Part shown: positions 21,226 through 32,969 of the stretch, piece by piece
Layout of the letters: every line of letters begins with the position of its first letter
Numbering within the stretch: the stretch's first letter is position 1
From: Polytrichum commune
Taxonomy: Eukaryota; Streptophyta; Polytrichopsida; Polytrichales; Polytrichaceae
DNA: 64,000 nucleotides
Direction of reading: 5' to 3'
Assembly: GCA_950295325.1 (NCBI GenBank)
Contig: OX485807.1
Coordinates: 26,569,666-26,633,665 of the forward strand
Position numbers and translations under genes: made by a program
The notes under the pieces: model-generated
What the model saw: the letters and a program-made list of their open reading frames with translations, nothing else
Told to the model about the DNA's origin: nothing
The model's database searches: none

Positions 21226-23785
21226 ATACACACCTCGGGACAAACTCTTCATTAATGGTGCAAATGGCAGCTCATTAAAGGAACTTAGCACCATCCACAT
21301 CAGTTCCCCATATATTTTTCCTCTTGCTTTCCAACCGCCACATCATTAGAAAAAAAACTAACTTAGTGTCTTCAGTGTGCTTTTGAGACAGAAGTTGGTA
21401 TAATACATGAAACATTTAGTGTTGTTTCAATAAATGCTTAGACAAGAGACAAACATGTTGAATTTATGACTTGGAGTTTGGAATCATGAAAACTAAAATT
21501 GTTAACTTATGTCACTATGTTTGCACCAAGAAAAAAACCTACACTGATATGATATGTGCAATTAGGGTTGCCTTTTTACCCATGCAAACTACCTTGGGTT
21601 GAAATAAGGTCACAAAAACTCATAATTTTTGTTCACTCATTCGTATATCAACCACAATGGAAAAGTAATCATTGTATTTTGTTAACACGGTAGTGAATAT
21701 TCAAAATAATGTGGAATATAGGTAAATTAGCACAGGGCAACCTAGTTGCACACATCAGTGTAACAAATACAATACTTGATTTAGTGTGACGTTAGAAGTC
21801 ATGTGCCACATAATTATTGATTGCATTGATATTCAAACTTTGGTTTGCAATAAAAGTCTTGTTTTGTTACAACCTACTGAAGCTTCTTATCTAATTCGGA
21901 CAAGGTTGAATGCTATGACAACATTGACATGTAATAATCTACGTTCATGATAAACTACGTGGGCCACTAAAATAATTACAATGTTCACAATCATGGGTCG
22001 ATGATGAATAGTGTCACCGACACTAAATAAGATGTATAGTGTAGAAAGCTTAGGTGAATCAAATGGCATATGATTCATGATAGTTGTGTTAGGGAGTATG
22101 ATAAACATAACATCCTTCAACATGGTGGGCATGTGTCAAAATCAATCACAATATCCGTTGGCGCTTATATGTCCAACCCCCTCCTCTTTAAATAAGTCGT
22201 CTCATGTAGTTTCGGCAATAAGTTACCATCTCCCACATGCCTTCATATTTCATTTGAAGGCGCGTGGAGATGTGGACCTTGGAGGGTTGGTTCATAAATC
22301 AATTGCATTTGGTTGTGCCACCACTAAACGGGTGTTGGGAGCTCAAAATCATGAAAAAGCCACCTCGTTCATCTTTAAAGGTTGAGCGTTTCCAACTTAA
22401 TCACGGTAGATTAGTTTTAGGGTCAATGTGCTAGCAATGGAGGTTTTGAGCTATAAGAGTTTTATGCATTTTCACCGTCAACTTCCATGGTTGCCATGAA
22501 TTCCTTGGTCTAATTTAATACCACTCTACTTACCCCAATACCACTTGGACGTGTTTTACATGATGGAAGTCAATATTGTATGGGATAACAAAACAACCTT
22601 TGGCTTGAAGATGATGTTACATACCACTAATGCATGGAAAGAGGTCTCACCTATAGATTGTTACACTTTAATATAGGCTTGCCATGTCTGGTGCACGTTA
22701 GGATTATCACACCTCGTTATCATCTTGATTTTTGAATGTTCTCTTGAAGGTCGAGTAGGAGAGAGGGTATTAGCACATATGGACATACCTCTCATTCATC
22801 CAACTTAATAAGTTGACACCTTATAGGTTTGTGGTTGATTCATCCCAAATGACTTAGACTAAAAGTAATTGAGGGTCTTTAGAACTAGTTTGGTGTCAAA
22901 TTAATTAGCCATACTACATGCTATTTAAAGACTTTTATGTGGGATGAATGAAAGGTACATTTGTATGGGATAATTCTCTCTCTCTCCGTTCAAGAGAGAT
23001 ACTCATCTACCTTGGATGTATATTTTCCTTTTATTCATTTTGATACATGGGAACTTTGGAACCAAAGGGATGTGGAAAGACAAATTGGTCATTATAGAAC
23101 ATAGGAGTGATTTCCCTAGCCTCCCACATGTGCATCCTCAATTGAGTGTTGCAACATTTGAATACCAAATTTGGGAAATTTGAGCACTTCATTTCAGTTT
23201 TGAAAATTGTGTATATGTCATGGTAACCGACTAGGTTAGTCTATATCTAAGTTGACTCAATTAACTCCTTATAATTCTAAAGATATAAAATATAGAATTC
23301 TACATTTTTCACATTTTGTCTATTCTTTGAACTTCCTTTTTGTAAACGATTCGTCAAAATTCTCCATCGTCAATGTGGTTGTTGAATTCTTTTTTGCAAT
23401 GATTAATGAGTAACAACAATATTGGTGGTTCATATAGTTGAGATATAATTGTAGGCTCTCAATACCATTCTTGAAATGTGGATGCTCCTTGCCATCCAAA
23501 TTGAATATAACATCTAAAGACGTTATCTTTGGAAATGTTTAATTTTTAACACATTTTAGAAAATACACTACTCATTATATCTTAAGAAGTGAAATTAACG
23601 TAAGTCAATATTGGCATGAAGTCTCATGCCCTGCTTAATTTGTGACCCACTCAAGCCCTGATATCACCCCAAGCTCATCATCCTCTAGACCTAACTTATT
23701 TCCTCTCCATCGCTCATCCCTCAAATGGGTCCACTGCTTCCACAACTAAACAATGTGACAATTGTACTTGACTTTCATATTTTCA
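21226..23785. other. Gene-free stretch upstream of the pyrophosphatase gene
   Basis: No gene is recognised. The part near 22,740-23,000 resembles the repeat DNA at 6,130-6,420. The last few hundred bases should hold the promoter of the pyrophosphatase gene, but no defined element can be pointed out. Confidence 0.35.
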
Positions 23786-26700
23786 ATGCCTAAGCAAACT
23801 TATTTTGGCTTCCCTAATATCAATATTAGAGCTATAATTGATGGTTGCCTAATTTTACGGTTGAGCTCAACTGTTTGTTTTTGTCAATGTGATGGCATTT
23901 TTGCAAAAATGGGCATTGTGCTATCCTATACTGTTTGCAAAAGAGCAATAATCCGGTGCCTAAATTGTGATCGTAGGGCTGCGAGGCCTCTCTTAGTTGA
24001 ATACACTGTGAGGGAGGTGGGAGAACCGAAGTCTTTGGAATATAGGGTCTATTTTTGTGACAAAGATGACAACATTGTAAGTAAAATGTACCATGTCAAA
24101 CTTATTGTTTTGTTTTTTTTGGCAGCAGATGAATTTATTATTTCAAACTATGTCAATAAATTTCTTCGTGCATGCAATCGTGAACTTAAACATATGTTGC
24201 TTGTTGAACTTTCAAGAAATTTTTGCAAATGTTTTTGGGAATTCTTTAACATTGAGAATTTAACAAGTGAATTTAATATCTCATTTTGAACAAAAAAACC
24301 ATACTTTTCATATTTTTTATATAGCATGATGACTACATTGTCATTCAAAAAATTATGGTAATTAAAATGTAGATTTCCCCTTGGCACAACATTCCATTGC
24401 AAACGAGCAAAAGAGAATTCAACTTCATTGTGGAGATTCCAAAGGAGACGAGTGACAAAATGGAGGTGGCCACCAAGGAGGATAACAATCCCATTAAACA
24501 AGACACTGTGCAAGGAAAGCTTCGGAAATATCCGTATGTCATCTCATTTGCTTCCATTGTGTTGATGATTATCCTTTTTGATGGTCATTATATCCCTCAC
24601 AACATTGGTGTTTAATGATTGTTTCCTTCAAAACCACCAAACTCCTATGTTGCCCTCTAGGCATTGAAAATTTCCATAGTTGATAAGAAAATCTAGCAAA
24701 ACACATGCAAAACGTATATCCAAAACACTTGTCATAGTGTTTCATAATGAAATGCACCACCAATTGTCCATACATCCTAGCATTGCCACATGTCTACCCA
24801 AGAATTTATACGAAACACCACATAAAACTATTTTACTAAACCACAATCAAACACACAATCCACAATCAAGAGCAAGTTAGTTCCATGTTGGCCTCCAAAG
24901 TCCTTTTTTTATACACCCCAAGAGCGCTTCCATTGGGAGACAATAACACTTGGCCCATGGCTTTATGTCATGTTTATACGGTAAGTGTCTAAGACAAATT
25001 GTAAAGTGAATATCTATAGTTGGAAACTACACCAAACAAATTTGACAACTAGTGTGGGTGACCATATAATTTTAAAGTGTCCATAACATTAGATGTTGGA
25101 CCCACAAAATTCTTGAAATTTGCACTGACAAGTGATTGGGGTCTATCTAGAAAGTTGGATAAGGTCTCCAACTATGTGTTACATTAGTATGGTCAAGTGT
25201 GAGTGAGTCAACATAACATTACTCACTTAATGAGTTACGTTAATGAGCTGCCCTGACTTTAGATTCAGTTTGAAGCACATGATTTTGTCATTGCAATCTC
25301 CCATTGTTGATTTTTGACATTCCAAATCTCTTGAATGTATGTTTTTGAATTGCTAAGCTAATATATCACTGACACTGCTAAATTGACAAATCACAAGCAT
25401 AAACTGCATTGTATCACTAGACTACTTTACTTTATCAACAATTATCACCACGCCCACACTGATAGGTGAATTTGATGTAGCTACAATATAAAGTGGAATT
25501 ATGGTCTTCTTCCTCAAACGTGGGAGGATCCATCACACTGCAATCTTGAGGTGGAAAGTGCTTATGGTGACAATGATCCATGTGTGTTCCAAACCTCTTT
25601 CCTTTTGATATAATTGGAACTTAACCACATGTTGTTGACGTGAATACAAAATTATGAAACATAGTCGTGCATGTTAAATTGTACACTACAAACATATGAG
25701 CCTTTGGTAAGTGACATGCATCATTGAAAAATTATCCTACGTCACTGGAAAATCTTCAAGTCTTCCATATTGGTAGATTTAAATTTGTTTTTTTAATGAT
25801 GCAAGACGATTGCCAAGGACTCATACGATGATAGTGGTGGAGTTTAACCCTGAAACATCCAACTTATGCACGACTGGCGGTTTGAGAGTTCATCGTCGCT
25901 ACTTGAAGGTTGATTTTTGGGTGTCATATGGCAGTGGATGTGGTTGAGATAGGGGAAAGAGTGCCCAAGATTGGAGAAGTGCTCAAAGTGAAGCCATTGG
26001 CAGTGTTAGCGATGATAGATGAAGGTGAATTGGACTGGAAAGTAATTGCAATCTCCATTGATGACCCTAAGGCACATCTTGTCAACGATGTGGGTGACGT
26101 GGACAAACATTTTCCAGTAAGTTCAAAACACACCTATTGTGACCATAGAACTCTAAAATTTCTTGTCGGTGGAAAATTCTGAGACGAAGAAAGCTTGAAT
26201 AGATGAACAAACTTACATGGAGTCCAAGATGGGATGTTATGGATAATGTTTCATGGTCAATCAAATTTTACATGAAGTCCACCTCTAAAAGGTGTGTCTA
26301 ACACAAAACTAGGAGATCCTGACATTTCAAAATCTCATCACCCTTGATTTGTTATATCTTAATGTTGAGCGGAGCCCACATGCATAGAGACTTTTCTTGC
26401 TAAAAGAGTGAAACTCTTTCCATCTCTCGGGGAAGAAACTAGATCACCTCCACCTCAAGGATTTTCTTCTGAAATACGAATGTGAATTGTACTCGAAGCA
26501 ACCACTAACACCACCACAACGCAAGATCATTGTTGCTTACCGCACCTCGCATCATAGACTTGCCATCGAAATTGGATAGTGGTCAATTATACCTATCTCT
26601 AGAGATGATTGATTATGCCAGTGTCGCTCTCATGATGTAATTGAAAATGGGGCACACTCTGTGTTGGAGTATCCCCTAAATAACTCCATTGGAGAGAAAG

Positions 26701-28547
26701 TTTCAATCACTATTTGAGAAGATAGTAGCAGGGGAGTCTCAAGTCTTTCTTTCAATTGGACCATCAAGTTGAAATTAACCTCTACCTCACGGAGGCTACT
26801 GCACTCCGCCACTCTAAACAATTAGCCAATTTTGACACCATCTTGATGTACTTTTAGTCCCATAAAGCCTTTTGGCTTCTCGGACTCTAAAATCAATGTC
26901 ATTTCATTTCAATAGAGGGGAATAAAATAGCATACGGTTGAGAACCCGGGTGTGTATGTCTTTATGCTACACTTCAAAGTCCTGTAAAATTTCATTTTCA
27001 AATTTACACAGTATGGCCTTTGGATAAGTCTCAAGGGTGTGTGGGATTGAGATTAGATTTTGAATGGGAAACCAATGCTCAGAAGCACTGTCTCATTTTC
27101 ATCTGAAGAATTATCTGGAGCCTTCTGGAGCCCTCACATCGGCCCAGCTGATGACTGTCAATATGATTTCAACAATTTCAGCATTGTATTGTATTGCTGA
27201 GAAATACAGGCTACATACTGACATCGGCCCAGCCAATGGCTGTCAATTCGAATATCAGCAATACAATGGCAAACATCTGAAATATCATACACAACAATAC
27301 AATGCACTATATTGCTGAGAATTTTCTATGCATTATGCTCCAGTCATATGTTGTTATCTGTTTTTCGAACATGATGCTGAACTGAATCCATTCCCACACA
27401 AACCAATTCTATGTGCTCATGTGCAGGGTACATTGACAGAAATAAGAGAGTGGTTTCGCGATTACAAAATACCAGATGGCAAGCCACCAAACAAATTTGG
27501 TCTTGGTAATAAACCAGCTAACAAGGTGTGGGAATCTTTCACACCTTCTGCAAACATAATTGCACAGGAAACTTACAACAAACAGCAAAATGGGATCCCC
27601 TCTTCTGGTTTCTTCTTACAATATCAAGCTATTAAGAGTTATCCTTGAATCAACTCGATGGGACTTTCTGTCGGAGTTGGTTTTTGGTGGGTTGTTCTGC
27701 ATTCAGTATCAACAGTTTCTTTCCGCTGCATGCTTGGAGGTAATGTTTGAATTTGAATGAAGAGAAACCTCTGTTGGTTCATTGATGGCCAAACTCGTTT
27801 TAGCACCTCTTAGCATGCTAAAATGGGTTTGATGATGAACTGATATAGAGGAGAGGAGCCCATAAACGACCACTTAAGAGATTCTGCACCATATCTTGAG
27901 AAGTGTTAGGTGGTGCAAATTTTTCCCGTGTAGGAATATAGAAATTAGGAGGACTGCAATTTTTTCGGTAATTTTATTCCTCACATTGAAATTATTGTGA
28001 ATTTTTGAAGCCAAAAGTTGGCTTGAACATATTACCAATGTCTAGAGTCTTCCATAACCGCTCATTTTAACTACTCATTCCTCACTTTAGCACTTAAAAC
28101 CGGGATATGTGTCATGGCATTACTGATTCTGGCTTGATTAAAATTCAAGTCCAACCTAATCGAAATTCTAGTACCCTATAGATTGCCGATGGGGCCTTGA
28201 TTGGGAATAGGCGCCTCTACTGTAGAAAGTTCTTTGTTCAAACCCTCACACTACCTCCAAGCATGCACCGAAAACTTACCAAACATGGAAGGTGTCACAT
28301 GCAAAACAACAAACTCCTGACCATACGTTGTGTTGAAATAGAGGACTATTCAATTCCACTAGTATTTTGCAAGCCTCTGAATTTAGTTCTGCACAAAGGT
28401 CTCATGATTGTTGTGGTTTGTGACGTACCTAGCTAGGCATATGCGTTGAAGGTGATTGCACAGACCCATGATGCATGGAAGAAGTTGATCAACAAGTCCC
28501 TCCCAGCGAATGACCTCTCTCTTGTTCAAGCTTGTCAAGCAGTATAA
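23786..28547 (+). CDS. PPA6: Soluble inorganic pyrophosphatase, plastid PPA6 type, six exons
   Basis: The enzyme hydrolyses pyrophosphate to two phosphates and in plants drives biosynthesis in the chloroplast stroma. Exons are 23,786-24,076, 24,373-24,533, 25,481-25,581, 25,935-26,116, 27,427-27,525 and 28,437-28,547. They join in phase to 314 residues, close to the usual 300. All introns are GT-AG. Exon 1 ends ESLEYRVYF-like (SLEYRVYF) and exon 2 holds [10 protein letters not shown] and KMEVATKED. Exon 3 holds [18 protein letters not shown]. The metal-binding signature GDNDPLD (residues 180-186) is split across exons 3 and 4. Exon 4 has [10 protein letters not shown] and [10 protein letters not shown], exon 5 [12 protein letters not shown], and exon 6 AYALKVI. 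The catalytic residues are therefore present. The start is uncertain: the ATG at 23,786 gives about 70 poorly transit-like residues, and a later ATG at about 23,911 is possible. Introns 4 and 5 contain LINE and MITE fragments. Confidence 0.9.
26215..27060. mobile_element. LINE 3' fragment inside a broken Harbinger-like MITE, within intron 4
   Basis: Bases 26,385-26,905 match the 3' part of the LINE at 7,570-8,080 (for example CTAGATCACCTCCACCTCAA and GACTTGCCATCGAAATTGG). On either side, at about 26,240-26,345 and 26,977-27,045, are pieces typical of the Harbinger-like family (ACACAAAACTAGGAGATCC; GTATGGCCTTTGGATAAGTC). The LINE end therefore appears to have inserted into an older MITE inside the pyrophosphatase intron. 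Confidence 0.5.
27635..28350. mobile_element. GTTATCC-type MITE in pyrophosphatase intron 5, split by an insertion
   Basis: The left part (27,635-27,840) begins AGAGTTATCC and has GGGACTTTCTGTCGGAGTTG. The right part (about 28,195-28,350) ends AACTCCTGACCATACGTTGT and then a GAGGACTATT-type end. The order matches the full copy in HSP90 intron 9. About 350 bp of other DNA separate the halves. Confidence 0.55.
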
Positions 28548-29130
28548 GTACCGGGAGCTTTGCACCAAACCTAATCTCACAATCATCAAGCTTTGAAGCC
28601 AAGGGAAGAGTGAAATGCAAGGAAAGGAAGGAAGTAGACTACTACTTGTGTACTGTCGCTTTTGTGAAATGGGTAGGATTAAGTGTGGTAAATTGCTCTC
28701 AGTTTGTCTTCGCATACATAAATGCTCGAGAAAAATAAAATTTGCAATTGAAATGATGTCATGAGTATAGAGATCCTTGAAAGTATTGATGATCAAATGA
28801 CACATACAGATCAAGGTAACCAGTACACCATAAAATAAGAATCAAGTGAGATGGTTAAACCAAAAGCTTTAAGAGTTACATTTTGGGTACAAAGTGCAAT
28901 AAAAGCAAAGCAATCAAAATTAGAATGAAAAAATTGATCATTACTTGAATCAATCCACAATAATCACTTTGCAGGGAATGAAGACAACCCTGAAGTTGAG
29001 AGAAACAGCAGCCAAACCTTTAGTTTATTTGTTTTGAAACCCTATTTTTGGTAGCCTTTGGTGTATTCATGGAACAACGATCAAACTCTCATGGGTTTCC
29101 TTCCCATGCAAATACAAGCCCTAGTAATCC
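28548..29130. other. 3' flank of the pyrophosphatase gene
   Basis: This contains the probable 3' UTR of the pyrophosphatase. I see no further gene. Confidence 0.35.
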
Positions 29131-29139
29131 TGGTGTACA

Positions 29140-30775
29140 GCCACATTAATTCAACTCTTCTAATATCATCACCAAATTATGCAAAGTATCTCATTGTCTT
29201 GATGAGTTTTGTTACTGATCTCCAGAGGTAATGGTAAGACTTAAAGCAAATTGTTGCAGGTATAGTATGTGAACTCAATGAGAAAAGTTGGACACTGGAT
29301 ACATGCTGTTGAAACTTTGGAGTCTACCGGTGCAGATTGTAGAATGTCAATATCTCTCGGGCACCTAAGGTATGTGGGCCTTATGTGAGCACTCTTCTAA
29401 ACTCAACACCTGGATTTGAGTGGTATACGGCAAGGCTTGTAGTTAAGTATGGACACCCAAAAGACACATATTACAACAAAATTGGCCTTTGTGTCTGAAA
29501 TATGGACACCATTCTAGGTTCAACCGTTAACATCACAATCGGGAAAGCCTATGTGGTCACTTAAAGAGAAAGAGATCTCTTCACTCTGACCTTGTATAGC
29601 TTTTGCATCCTCTCCAACACTGATTTGAAATGACAATCTTTGTGATTCATCGCAATTTCCAACTGGATTAGACTATAGCCAAACTGATCGAGCAGTCAAA
29701 ATTGTCTGTGAAGTGGGAAGTGCTCACGATAGGGCCACATACCTTACACTGGCAGCATGATGATATATATCTTGGAGCACCCACAAAGTCTGACTCATGC
29801 TCTTCAGCTACCTACTGTTCTTTGACTGACCCGTAATACACTACACTGACAGAATCACACATTCACATACTGCTTCAAATAGATTAAAAATAACACAACC
29901 AAATCAAATCAATGTCAGAATACCTCATAACTGTATTAGTCCAGGCGAACTTAATTGATTCAACTCTACTACTATCATCACCAATTTATGCGAAGTGTAC
30001 ACTTGTCTTAATGAGTTTCTGTCATTGTTCTCCAAAGGTAATGGGAAGAGTCAAAGAAAATTTGTTGTAGATATAGCATGTGAACTCAATGAAAAAAGTT
30101 GGACACTGGATACAAGCTGCTAAAATATACAGCTGCTGAATTTCTGGAATGTACATCTGGAAATTGTTCAATGTGAATTATCTCTTGGCCACCTACATTT
30201 GCAGAATGGCGATACATATTTCTTGGAGCATCCATAGACTCTGACGTCATGCTCTTCGGACACCAACTGTTCTTTGACCGATCCATAAAAATCCTAAACC
30301 AAAAGATTCACAGCTTTCACAAAAGCTGTTTCGAACAGGTAAAGAAAGAAACAATTCAAACCAATTGAATTCAGAATACCTTCTAACTGAATTGCTTCAA
30401 CGCTACTACTATCATCACCAGATTATGCAAAGTATATCCTTGTCTTGATGAGTTTCTGTTCCTGATATCCAGCGGTAATAGGAAGACTCAAAGCAAATTG
30501 TTGTGGATATAGCGTGTGAACTTAATGTAAAAAGTTCGACACTGGATACATCCTCCGAAAAGTTGTACAAGTGCTGAAATTCTGGAAATTGTACAATATG
30601 AATTATCTCTCGGCCATCTACATTTGGAGAATGGCGATACATATCTTGGAGCACTCACAAACTCTGACATCATGCTCTTCGGACAGCTACTGTTCTTTGA
30701 CCAACCCATAAATACACTACACTACACTCACAGATTCACAGTTTCACTAACTGTTTCGGACAGGTAATGAAGAAA
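29140..30775. repeat. Three degenerate tandem units of about 400 bp downstream of CRR7
   Basis: Units at about 29,140-29,900 (with some 400 bp of extra DNA inside), 29,940-30,340 and 30,385-30,770 share the order CTACTACTATCATCACCA, ATGAGTTTCTGT, AAAGTTGGACACTGGATACA, GGCGATACATAT, CTTGGAGCA, TGCTCTTCGGACA, TGTTCTTTGACC. They follow the CRR7 stop codon. Minus-strand frames in them (such as 30,415-30,654) differ between copies and carry no known motif, so the units are treated as non-coding, perhaps copies of a CRR7 3' flank. Confidence 0.6.
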
Positions 30776-30820
30776 GAAACAATCACATCAAAAACTCAAT
30801 TCAGAAATTCCTAACCCTAA

Positions 30821-31414
30821 TTAGTCCAGGCGAACCTCATACCACTGAACAGATCCCTGGCCATCCCCAAGCTCCAGTTCACAAACGGAGGTCATCAGAT
30901 ACTCCACTGCTTCTTCCACAGTTTTGAACCTCGCTAAATCTGGAGGGAGCTGCTTGCCTTGCCATTGTTGCAGACACGTCTTAAGCTTCGCCTGCAATTC
31001 TTCCGCTGTCACAAACTGCTCATCTTCCCCGGGCTCCATCAGCACATAATTCTCTGGCTCGTCATACATCACACTCCGGCCCGACCGCACATGTGCAATT
31101 ACCGAACCACATGGTTGCACATGTGCAATTCGGTGATTACACATGTCATTGAAATTAGCCAACAATCTGGTAAACTCGGCGGATGATTTTGGTCTGCGTG
31201 TGGACAATTGCACCACATTCCTTACCCTCCTGGAACAAGAAGCTGTTCTCGTTGAGGTTTCTCCACAGCTGGAGGTGCAGGGAACCGAAAAGACGGCCAC
31301 CGCTGCCATTTCTGCTTGATTTGGAGCTGGAATGATTTTATCTGTGGTTGTAAGGATTCTCAAACCACCGCTCCCGCCATAGCCATAATACTGAAAGTTA
31401 CCCACACTCGCCAA
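30821..31414 (-). CDS. CRR7: CRR7 homologue, plastid NDH complex assembly factor
   Basis: CRR7 is a small stromal protein needed to assemble and stabilise the chloroplast NADH dehydrogenase-like complex of cyclic electron flow. The 197-residue frame has a Ser/Thr/Arg-rich N-terminal half (residues 1 to about 112) suited to a plastid transit peptide. The conserved domain follows at about residues 115-197: VMYDEPENYVLMEPGEDE, FVTAEELQAKL, LPPDLARF, EEAVEYLMTSVCELEL and the diagnostic end GSVQWYEVRLD. The same ending occurs in cyanobacterial and plant members (DUF3571). There is no intron. A short tandem duplication (IAHV..GSVIAHV, residues 97-109) precedes the domain and is probably outside the mature protein. 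It is divergent from HSP90, and a truncated copy of its 5' end lies between the two. Confidence 0.88.
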   Translation of the reverse strand: MASVGNFQYYGYGGSGGLRILTTTDKIIPAPNQAEMAAVAVFSVPCTSSCGETSTRTASCSRRVRNVVQLSTRRPKSSAEFTRLLANFNDMCNHRIAHVQPCGSVIAHVRSGRSVMYDEPENYVLMEPGEDEQFVTAEELQAKLKTCLQQWQGKQLPPDLARFKTVEEAVEYLMTSVCELELGDGQGSVQWYEVRLD

Positions 31415-31590
31415 AGCATTCAGTGTATCCTTTGGAAAGAAGAGAGTCCGTCCAGTATTCGTTCAGTGGACGACGAGAAGTTTGGGTTTCGTTCGTCCGT
31501 TTCCAAAGAGGACTTGTCTGGTGGCCGCTTCCAGATTGTTCTTCCTTTTCTCTTCTTTCCTCATGTCGCATTGACTTTCGAAAAACTCAT
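31240..31590. repeat. Direct duplication, copy A: CRR7 5' end plus upstream region
   Basis: Bases from GAAGCTGTTCTCGTTGAGG to TGTCGCATTGACTTTCG recur at 32,190-32,680 in the same orientation. Shared landmarks include GCATTCAGTGTATCCTTTGG, GTCCAGTATTCGTTCAGTGG and CTTCCAGATTGTTCTTCC. Confidence 0.8.
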
Positions 31591-31608
31591 CTACAATTCC
31601 TACATACA

Positions 31609-31890
31609 TAGGGCCACTTCACACACAAGACTGAAGGCCGTGACCATTGCAATCTAAGAGTTCTCATTGGTCGAAAAGGCGGAGATTGTCCAAGTTTACT
31701 TCATGTTGGAAGGTGAAGATTTAAAGGTTAAAATAAGATTTCATGGATGAAAAGTTTATATGGAGTTCCACATGGCAAAGGATGGATAAAGTTTTATGCT
31801 TTGCCGGAATTTGCGTTAGGCCCACCTCAAAGAGGTAGGCTTGACACAAATTCTGGCAGACCATGATAATCAAACATATGTCATTGGTTG
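31609..31890. mobile_element. Harbinger-like MITE, left part
   Basis: It begins GGGCCACTTCACACACAAG and follows the family order TCATTGGTCGAAAAGGCGGA, GGAGTTCCACATGGCA, GTTAGGCCCACCTCAAAGAG. The right half is missing. It lies between the duplicated CRR7 segments. Confidence 0.6.
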
Positions 31891-32184
31891 TCATGGTTGT
31901 TTTAATATTTTTGTCCAACATTAACTTTTCTAGAACAGATAGTTAAAGACAAGACAAAGGGTCGTCTCTCTAAGCTACCCACAACTCCAAATTTTTGAAG
32001 CTTACTAGTATATATGTGTGTTTGTACTAGACATTATTTTTGACTGGATTTCTTTTTTGGTAATTGTTTCTCTTCAATGGCAAGGTGTGTGATAGTTTGT
32101 TTAAAATAAGGATGTGACAAATACAAAAGGTCATATCTAGATTGGGCCAAATGGGCCTTTCCATAGGCCTTGGTGTCGTTCTCA

Positions 32185-32476
32185 TTTGAGAACAAGAAGC
32201 TGTTCTTGTCAAGGTTTCTCCATAGTTGGAAGTGCAAAGAACCAAAAAAACGGCCACCATTGCCATTTCTGTTTGATTTGAAGTTGGAATGATTTTAGCT
32301 ATGATTTTAAGAATTCTCAAACCACCGTGCTCCCATGGCTGGGGCGAACCAACCTGTACACTGGTTCCTTGGAGGCAAGGGTTTAGGCATCCAACAAGGA
32401 ACGAGTGTATGGGTTGGTTCGCCCAAATCCTGCTCCCGCTCCTGCCATAATACTGAAAGTCACCCACACTCGCCAA
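32185..32476 (-). pseudogene. Truncated CRR7 pseudogene (5' end only)
   Basis: On the minus strand the frame starts MASVGDFQYYGRSGS, against MASVGNFQYYGYGGS in CRR7. After an insertion it continues GGLRILKIIAKIIPTSNQTE, then MAMVAVFLVLCTSNYGETLT and RTASCS. Similarity stops there, before the conserved CRR7 domain, so no functional product is expected. About 85 bp of palindromic DNA are inserted near the start. The copy lies about 0.5 kb upstream of the HSP90 start codon. Confidence 0.8.
32341..32425. repeat. About 85-bp hairpin insertion in the CRR7 pseudogene
   Basis: The left arm GGGCGAACCAACC, then ACACTGGTTCCTTG, pairs with the right arm CAAGGAACGAGTGTATGGG, then TTGGTTCGCCC. The arms are about 30 bp with a few mismatches and a loop of about 20 bp. 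The true CRR7 gene lacks it. It may be a very short foldback element. A clear target duplication is not resolved. Confidence 0.65.
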
Positions 32477-32672
32477 ATCATTCGGTGTATCCTTTGGAAA
32501 GAAGAGAGTCCGTCAAGAGCTCGACGAAGGGTCCAGTATTCGTTCAGTGGACGACGAGAAGTTTAGGCTTCGTTCGTCTGTTTCCAAAGAGGACATGTAT
32601 GGTGGCGGCTTCCAGATTGTTCTTCCTTTCCTTCTTCTGTCCTCATGTCGCGTTGATCTCCCGGCTGCCGCT

Positions 32673-32680
32673 TTCCAGAA
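32673..32680. promoter_or_regulatory. Possible minimal heat-shock element
   Basis: TTCCAGAA has the TTCnnGAA arrangement of two heat-shock-factor units and lies about 290 bp upstream of the HSP90 ATG. Eight bases can occur by chance, and no third unit adjoins it. Confidence 0.2.
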
Positions 32681-32969
32681 CACATTTACAAATTCATATA
32701 CACATAGCCAGCTCTGTCGGATTTTCTGGTTCTTTGAGTCGTGGGTTTCTGGGGTCAGTTGAAAATTTGGAGCTCAATTCAAGATCCCTGTTTCACAGCA
32801 CCGAAAAATCTTCTGTTGTGTTCCTGGGTTTTGGGTTTTAATTTAGATTTTGATGTGTAGGTAGGTATCTGATTCTCAGTGTATCAGTCTCGAAGGCGAT
32901 CAACTAAGTTCGCATTTTTGAGAAGGAAGGAAGGGTTTAAGGATTGATTTTTTTTGCATAGCATCAAAA

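Larger units (their letters stand above)
32190..32680. repeat. Direct duplication, copy B: next to the HSP90 5' region
   Basis: This is the partner of 31,240-31,590. It includes the CRR7 pseudogene and the upstream sequence now immediately 5' of HSP90, so the HSP90 promoter and 5' UTR probably overlap it. Confidence 0.75.

Noticed and set aside
25910-26182. Pyrophosphatase as a pseudogene with a lost DxDP motif
   Set aside because: The apparent loss lies in intron sequence. Splicing from 25,581 to 25,935 restores GDNDPLD in phase.
30415-30709. Minus-strand frames in the tandem units as genes
   Set aside because: The frames are not conserved between the three copies, which carry different stops and frames.
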